DNA from: Kineococcus rubinsiae
Lineage (GTDB): Bacteria; Actinomycetota; Actinomycetes; Actinomycetales; Kineococcaceae
NCBI RefSeq assembly: GCF_011839805.1
Contig: NZ_VWPY01000006.1
Location: 87,233 to 151,232 of the forward strand
Length of the DNA: 64,000 nucleotides
Direction: 5' to 3'
Positions 60,662 to 64,000 of the stretch are shown piece after piece (the stretch's first letter is position 1; each line of letters starts with the position of its first letter). A model generated the notes under the pieces. That model was not told where the DNA came from. It made no database searches and worked only from the letters and a program-made list of their open reading frames with translations. Both the position numbers and the translations under genes were made by a program.

Positions 60662-61744
60662 TCAGCCGCGCGGCAGGTCCCCGAGCAGCGCGTCCAGGAC
60701 GCGCTCGCTCGCCCGGCCGTCCTCCAGGGCGCAGAAGCGCTCGACGAACCGGGCGTAGCGCCCGGCGTGCGCCGCGGCCACCGCGGGCAGGTCGAGCAGC
60801 GCCGCGGTCAGCGCCTCCTGGTCGAGCAGGACGGGGCCCGGCGCCTCGGCCTCCAGGTCGAAGGTGAAGCCGCGCAGGCGGTCGCGGTAGTGCTCGAGGT
60901 CGTAGGCGAAGACCACGACCGGCTTGCCCGTGACCGCGAAGTCGAACATGGACGAGGAGTAGTCCGTGACCAGGACGTCGGCGGCCAGGTAGAGGTCGGA
61001 GATGTCGGGGTACCCGGCCACGTCCTGCACCCGCCCTTGGCTGGCGGGACGGCTCTGGTGGCCCATGTAGTGGTGCAGGCGCAGCAGGACGACGGCGTCG
61101 TCGCCGAGGCGCGCGGCCAGCGCCCCGACGTCGAGCCCCAGCGGTGCGTCGACGCCCGGGACGGCCTCGTCGTCGCGGTAGGTCGGCGCGTACAGGACGG
61201 CCGTCGTGCCCTCCGCGAGGCCGAGGCCGGACCGGACCCGCGCCCGCCGGGCCTCGCGGTCGGGCGCGGACAGGACGTCGTTGCGCGGGTAGCCGGTCTC
61301 CAGCACCCGCCCCTCGTAGGCGAACGCGGCCCGCAGCAGCCGCGTCCCCTCGGCGCTCGGGGTGACGAGCAGGTCCCACCGCGCGATGTCGTCGTCCAGG
61401 AGGGCCATGACGTCGTCCGGGGGCTGGTGCGCGGCGTCGCGGTGGATGCGCTTCAGCGGTGTCCCGTGCCAGGTCTGCAGGTACGTCGCCCCGGGGCGCT
61501 TGCGCCACCGGTCCAGCTGGACGTGCGTGTTCGAGACCAGCACGTCCGCCGCCTCGAGCGCCGCGACGGCCTGCGGCGTCCCGATCGGCACGGTCGCGAC
61601 GCCGGGCGGGAACGTCGCGGCCTGGCGGGAGGAGGCGAGCCACACGTGCTCGACGCCGTCGTCGCCGCGCCCCGTCCAGGCCTCGTGCAGCGCCCGTGGG
61701 TTGTCCGCGTACCGGCCGTTGTCGGCGTTCCAGACGACCTTCAC
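60662..61744 (-). CDS. CDP-glycerol glycerophosphotransferase-family protein (TagB/TagF-like)
   Basis: This 360-residue enzyme of the CDP-glycerol:poly(glycerophosphate) family transfers polyol phosphates to teichoic-acid-like or glycan acceptors. Signature segments are YLQTWHGTPLKRIHRD, VLYAPTYRDDEAVPG and VTDYSSSMFDFAVTGKPVVVFAYDLEHYRDRLRG, with catalytic His residues of the WHGT and related motifs. It lacks an N-terminal glycosyltransferase domain. GTG at 61744 overlaps the DinB gene stop by 4 bp. It probably adds polyol phosphate to the surface polymer built by the neighbouring cluster. Confidence 0.9.
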   Translation of the reverse strand: MKVVWNADNGRYADNPRALHEAWTGRGDDGVEHVWLASSRQAATFPPGVATVPIGTPQAVAALEAADVLVSNTHVQLDRWRKRPGATYLQTWHGTPLKRIHRDAAHQPPDDVMALLDDDIARWDLLVTPSAEGTRLLRAAFAYEGRVLETGYPRNDVLSAPDREARRARVRSGLGLAEGTTAVLYAPTYRDDEAVPGVDAPLGLDVGALAARLGDDAVVLLRLHHYMGHQSRPASQGRVQDVAGYPDISDLYLAADVLVTDYSSSMFDFAVTGKPVVVFAYDLEHYRDRLRGFTFDLEAEAPGPVLLDQEALTAALLDLPAVAAAHAGRYARFVERFCALEDGRASERVLDALLGDLPRG

Positions 61745-62346
61745 CGGGTTCCCCCTCCACGGGTGGCGTCCGCCACGGCCTGCAGGCGCGCGCGGTACGC
61801 GGACCACCAGGCCGCGTCGCCGCCGGGCAGGTTCGTGTTCGACGCGCGCAGCCCGGCCTCCCCGTCGACGAGTTCGCGCACCAGGTCGGCGTGGCCCGCG
61901 TGGCGGTGGGTCTCGGCGACGACGTGCAGCAAGATCCGCTGCAGGGTCACGGCCCGGGTCTCGGGCCGCCACCAGGGGACCTCGCCCGGGGCGTCCAGCG
62001 GGAGTTCCGCGATCGTCGCGTCGCTGTGCGCCCACACGCGGCGGTAGAGACCGGTGACGTCCTCGACGGACTCCTCGGCCGTCGCCCACATGTCGGCGTT
62101 GTCCTCGGCGCCGTCCTGCGTCCACGGCAGGGGTTCGGGGAAGTCGCGCCCGAACACCTCACCGAAGTACCCGGACTCGACGCCCGCAAGGTGCTTCACG
62201 AGGCCGAGGAGGTTCGTGCCGGTCGGCGTCAGCGGGCGGCGCACGTCGTGCTCGGCGAGCCCGTCCAGCTTCCACAGCAAGGCATCTCGGCCCTCCTGCA
62301 GGTAGCGCCGCAGATCGGCCTTCGCCGCGTCGTCGGCGGGGTTCAC
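61741..62346 (-). CDS. DinB-family protein
   Basis: This 201-residue four-helix-bundle protein of the DinB/DUF664 type has LLGLVKHLAGVESGYFGEVFGRD with the first conserved His, and a later VTLQRILLHVVAETHRHAGHADLVRELVDG with His residues of the metal triad. Related enzymes are thiol-dependent transferases using mycothiol or bacillithiol. GTG at 62346 overlaps the pdxA stop and its stop overlaps the TagF-like start. It sits oddly between pyridoxal-type and glycan genes. Confidence 0.88.
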   Translation of the reverse strand: MNPADDAAKADLRRYLQEGRDALLWKLDGLAEHDVRRPLTPTGTNLLGLVKHLAGVESGYFGEVFGRDFPEPLPWTQDGAEDNADMWATAEESVEDVTGLYRRVWAHSDATIAELPLDAPGEVPWWRPETRAVTLQRILLHVVAETHRHAGHADLVRELVDGEAGLRASNTNLPGGDAAWWSAYRARLQAVADATRGGGTR

Positions 62347-63371
62347 GCCGGCACCGCCGCGAGCTCCACGGCCTGCCGCAGGGCCTCGACCATGCTGCCG
62401 ACCTCGACCTTCCCGGTTCCCGCGATGTCGAACGCGGTGCCGTGGTCGACGGACGTCCGGATCACCGGGAGGCCGACCGTGATGTTCACGCCGGCCTCGA
62501 TCCCCAGCACCTTCACCGGGCCGTGGCCCTGGTCGTGGTACATCGCGACGATGAGGTCGTAGTCGCCGCGGCCACCGAGGAAGAACGCGGTGTCGGCGGG
62601 CAGCGGGCCCGTCGCGTCGATGCCCGCGGCGCGGGCCGCCTCGACGCCGGGGGTGATCTTCTCGGCCTCCTCGCCGTAGCCGAACAGCCCGTTCTCCCCG
62701 GCGTGCGGGTTGATGGCGCACACCCCGATGCGGGGCGAGGGGTTCCCCGCCCGCTGCAGCGCCTCGGCACCGCGGCGGATGGTGCGCTCCACGAGACCGG
62801 GTTCGATGCGGGCGACGGCGTCCAGCAGCCCGAGGTGGGTCGTGACGTGGATGACCTTGATGCGCGGGGTCGTCAGCATCATCGAGACCTCCTCCACGCC
62901 GCAGAAGTGCGCGAGCAGCTCGGTGTGCCCGGGGAACACGTGGCCGCCGGCGTGCAGGGCGGCCTTGTTCAGCGGGGCCGTGCAGATCGCCTGCACGTCG
63001 CCGGCTATCGCGAGCTCGCAGGCGATCCGCACGTACTCGTGGGCGGCGTGGCCCGCGGCGGGGGAGATCTCGCCCCAGGGCAGGTCCGCGGGCAGCAGGT
63101 GCGGGTCGACGACGTCGATGCGGCCGGGCGTGAACGCCGCCTCGGCGACGGAACCGACCTCGACGACGTCGGCCTCGACGCCCAGGGCGGTGGCCGCGAG
63201 GCGCAGCCGGTGCGCGTCCCCGACGACCAGCGGCCGGCCCGCCGCGAACGCGCCCTCGTGCAGCAGTGCGCCGACGGTCACCTCGGGGCCGACACCCGCA
63301 CCGTCGCCCATCGTCACGGCGATGACGGGGCGCGGGTCCGTGCTGGTCTCGGGTGCGGTCGGGGTGTTCAC
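62343..63371 (-). CDS. pdxA: 4-hydroxythreonine-4-phosphate dehydrogenase (PdxA/PdxA2-like)
   Basis: This 342-residue NAD-dependent dehydrogenase family member has IAVTMGDGAGVGPEVTVGAL at the N-terminus. Substrate-binding His residues lie in FPGHTELLAHF and VTTHLGLLDAV, and VAMYHDQGHGPVKVLGIEAGVNITVGLPVIRTSVDHGTAFDIAGTG carries the remaining metal ligands. Adjacency to a four-carbon acid sugar kinase is the mark of the PdxA2 (DenH-type) branch that acts on tetronate 4-phosphates, so it probably serves sugar-acid catabolism rather than vitamin B6 synthesis. GTG at 63371 overlaps the kinase stop. Confidence 0.9.
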   Translation of the reverse strand: MNTPTAPETSTDPRPVIAVTMGDGAGVGPEVTVGALLHEGAFAAGRPLVVGDAHRLRLAATALGVEADVVEVGSVAEAAFTPGRIDVVDPHLLPADLPWGEISPAAGHAAHEYVRIACELAIAGDVQAICTAPLNKAALHAGGHVFPGHTELLAHFCGVEEVSMMLTTPRIKVIHVTTHLGLLDAVARIEPGLVERTIRRGAEALQRAGNPSPRIGVCAINPHAGENGLFGYGEEAEKITPGVEAARAAGIDATGPLPADTAFFLGGRGDYDLIVAMYHDQGHGPVKVLGIEAGVNITVGLPVIRTSVDHGTAFDIAGTGKVEVGSMVEALRQAVELAAVPA

Positions 63372-64000
63372 AGGGCCTCCAGGAGCGGTGGTGCGGTCGG
63401 GTCGGGGACGTGCGGGGCGCGCAGCCGGTGCAGGAGCAGCACGAGGTCGTGCAGCTCGGCGGGGCCGCCGAAGCTGCCGGGCTTCGTCGCGACGAGGCGG
63501 CCGTCCTCCGCGACGCTGACGACGGCGCCGTGGGACAGCTGCGCGACGGGCCGCAGCGCGGTGACGCCCAGCCGGGTCAGGACGGCGCGGGCGGTCTCGC
63601 CGCCGGTGAGGACGAGGTCCCGGCCGTCCGCCAGCGCCACGGCGTGCTCGGCGAGCCGGGCCACGGCCGCCCGGGAGTCCGGGTGGACGCCGTCCAGGCG
63701 CAGCACGAGCAGGTCGGCGGTCCGTGCGAGCGCGAGCTCGGCGGCCTCGACCCCGCGGGCGGGCTCGTCGGAGGCCGTGACGAGGACCAGGGAGGCCGCC
63801 GGGTCGGCGGCGCCCACGTGGGCGGCCTGCGCGGCCGTGACGTGCGAGCCGCTGCCGGCGACGACGGCGACGGGCCGGGCGCCGGGTGCCGGGACGACGG
63901 CTGCCTCGAAGCCCGCGGAGCCGGTCGTGGCGTCCGCGGCCGCGGCGACGAGGGCGGCGCTGCCGGCCAGCGCCACGCGCGCGCCCCCGGCGGACAGGGC
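63368..64000 (-). CDS. Four-carbon acid sugar kinase, C-terminal part (partial)
   Basis: The window ends inside this minus-strand gene; at least 210 residues are visible. They match the nucleotide-binding C-terminal domain of the DUF1537 (OtnK/DenD) family, with PVAVVAGSGSHVTAAQAAHV, LVLTGGETARAVLTRLGV and ATKPGSFGGPAELHDLVLLL. The frame is open to the window edge, so the N-terminal domain lies outside. It phosphorylates four-carbon sugar acids for oxidation by the PdxA2-type enzyme encoded next to it. The stop overlaps the pdxA start by 4 bp. Confidence 0.88.
   Translation of the reverse strand, partial: ALSAGGARVALAGSAALVAAAADATTGSAGFEAAVVPAPGARPVAVVAGSGSHVTAAQAAHVGAADPAASLVLVTASDEPARGVEAAELALARTADLLVLRLDGVHPDSRAAVARLAEHAVALADGRDLVLTGGETARAVLTRLGVTALRPVAQLSHGAVVSVAEDGRLVATKPGSFGGPAELHDLVLLLHRLRAPHVPDPTAPPLLEAL

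Overview
The window is chromosomal DNA of a very GC-rich actinomycete. GTG starts dominate and 4-bp GTGA stop/start overlaps are frequent. The block nth, NUDIX, marP on one side and crp, MBL hydrolase, RidA, DUF4177, whiB, class A PBP, metallophosphoesterase on the other matches the gene order I know from Mycobacterium tuberculosis (Rv3667 to Rv3683). LGFP-repeat secreted proteins, a manganese catalase, several diguanylate cyclases and FliA/WhiG-like promoters suggest a motile genus such as Kineococcus, but the genus is inferred, not shown.

Layout: 1-12,921 holds metabolism and transport (small orphan protein, CDF metal transporter, ribokinase, YeiH-type exporter, two DUF559-type proteins, D-2-hydroxyacid dehydrogenase, MSMEG_6728-type protein, subtilase with LGFP repeats, LacI regulator plus Gfo/Idh oxidoreductase and sugar-phosphate isomerase). 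13,014-22,392 holds signalling and envelope genes (two diguanylate cyclases, CAP-domain and VanW proteins, DNA glycosylase, PAS-GAF-PP2C phosphatase). 22,422-31,239 holds peptide deformylase, tsaD, a TerD protein, cyanase, an EamA exporter, acetyl-CoA synthetase, an EEP-family protein, a holin-like protein and an alpha/beta hydrolase. 31,276-43,328 is the conserved nth/marP/crp/whiB/ponA2 neighbourhood, with a manganese catalase inserted and an RsiG-like coiled-coil gene between nth and crp.

At 43,408-46,477 a tRNA-Pro(CGG) gene carries a 2.94-kb insertion bounded by a 49-bp direct repeat of its own 3' half. The insertion holds a YefM/YoeB toxin-antitoxin pair and a low-GC, stand-alone SIR2-domain gene, and has no integrase. 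It looks like a compact anti-phage defence cargo and is the most interesting locus in the window. After it come a type III polyketide operon (PKS, methyltransferase, FAD monooxygenase), a third diguanylate cyclase, and a surface-glycan cluster (FkbM methyltransferase, five glycosyltransferases, WcbI-like protein, CDP-glycerol-type transferase). The window ends with DinB, PdxA and the end of a four-carbon acid sugar kinase.

Two regulatory themes stand out. Four promoters of the form xTxxAG-N14-(G/T)CCGA lie 41-57 bp before the first gene and the three diguanylate cyclase genes, and the window also encodes an RsiG-like protein with degenerate c-di-GMP-binding positions. A three-copy family of 35-45 bp hairpins sits 8-13 bp after stop codons and probably acts as terminators. 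All start choices, promoters and operators were read by eye from sequence and are unconfirmed.
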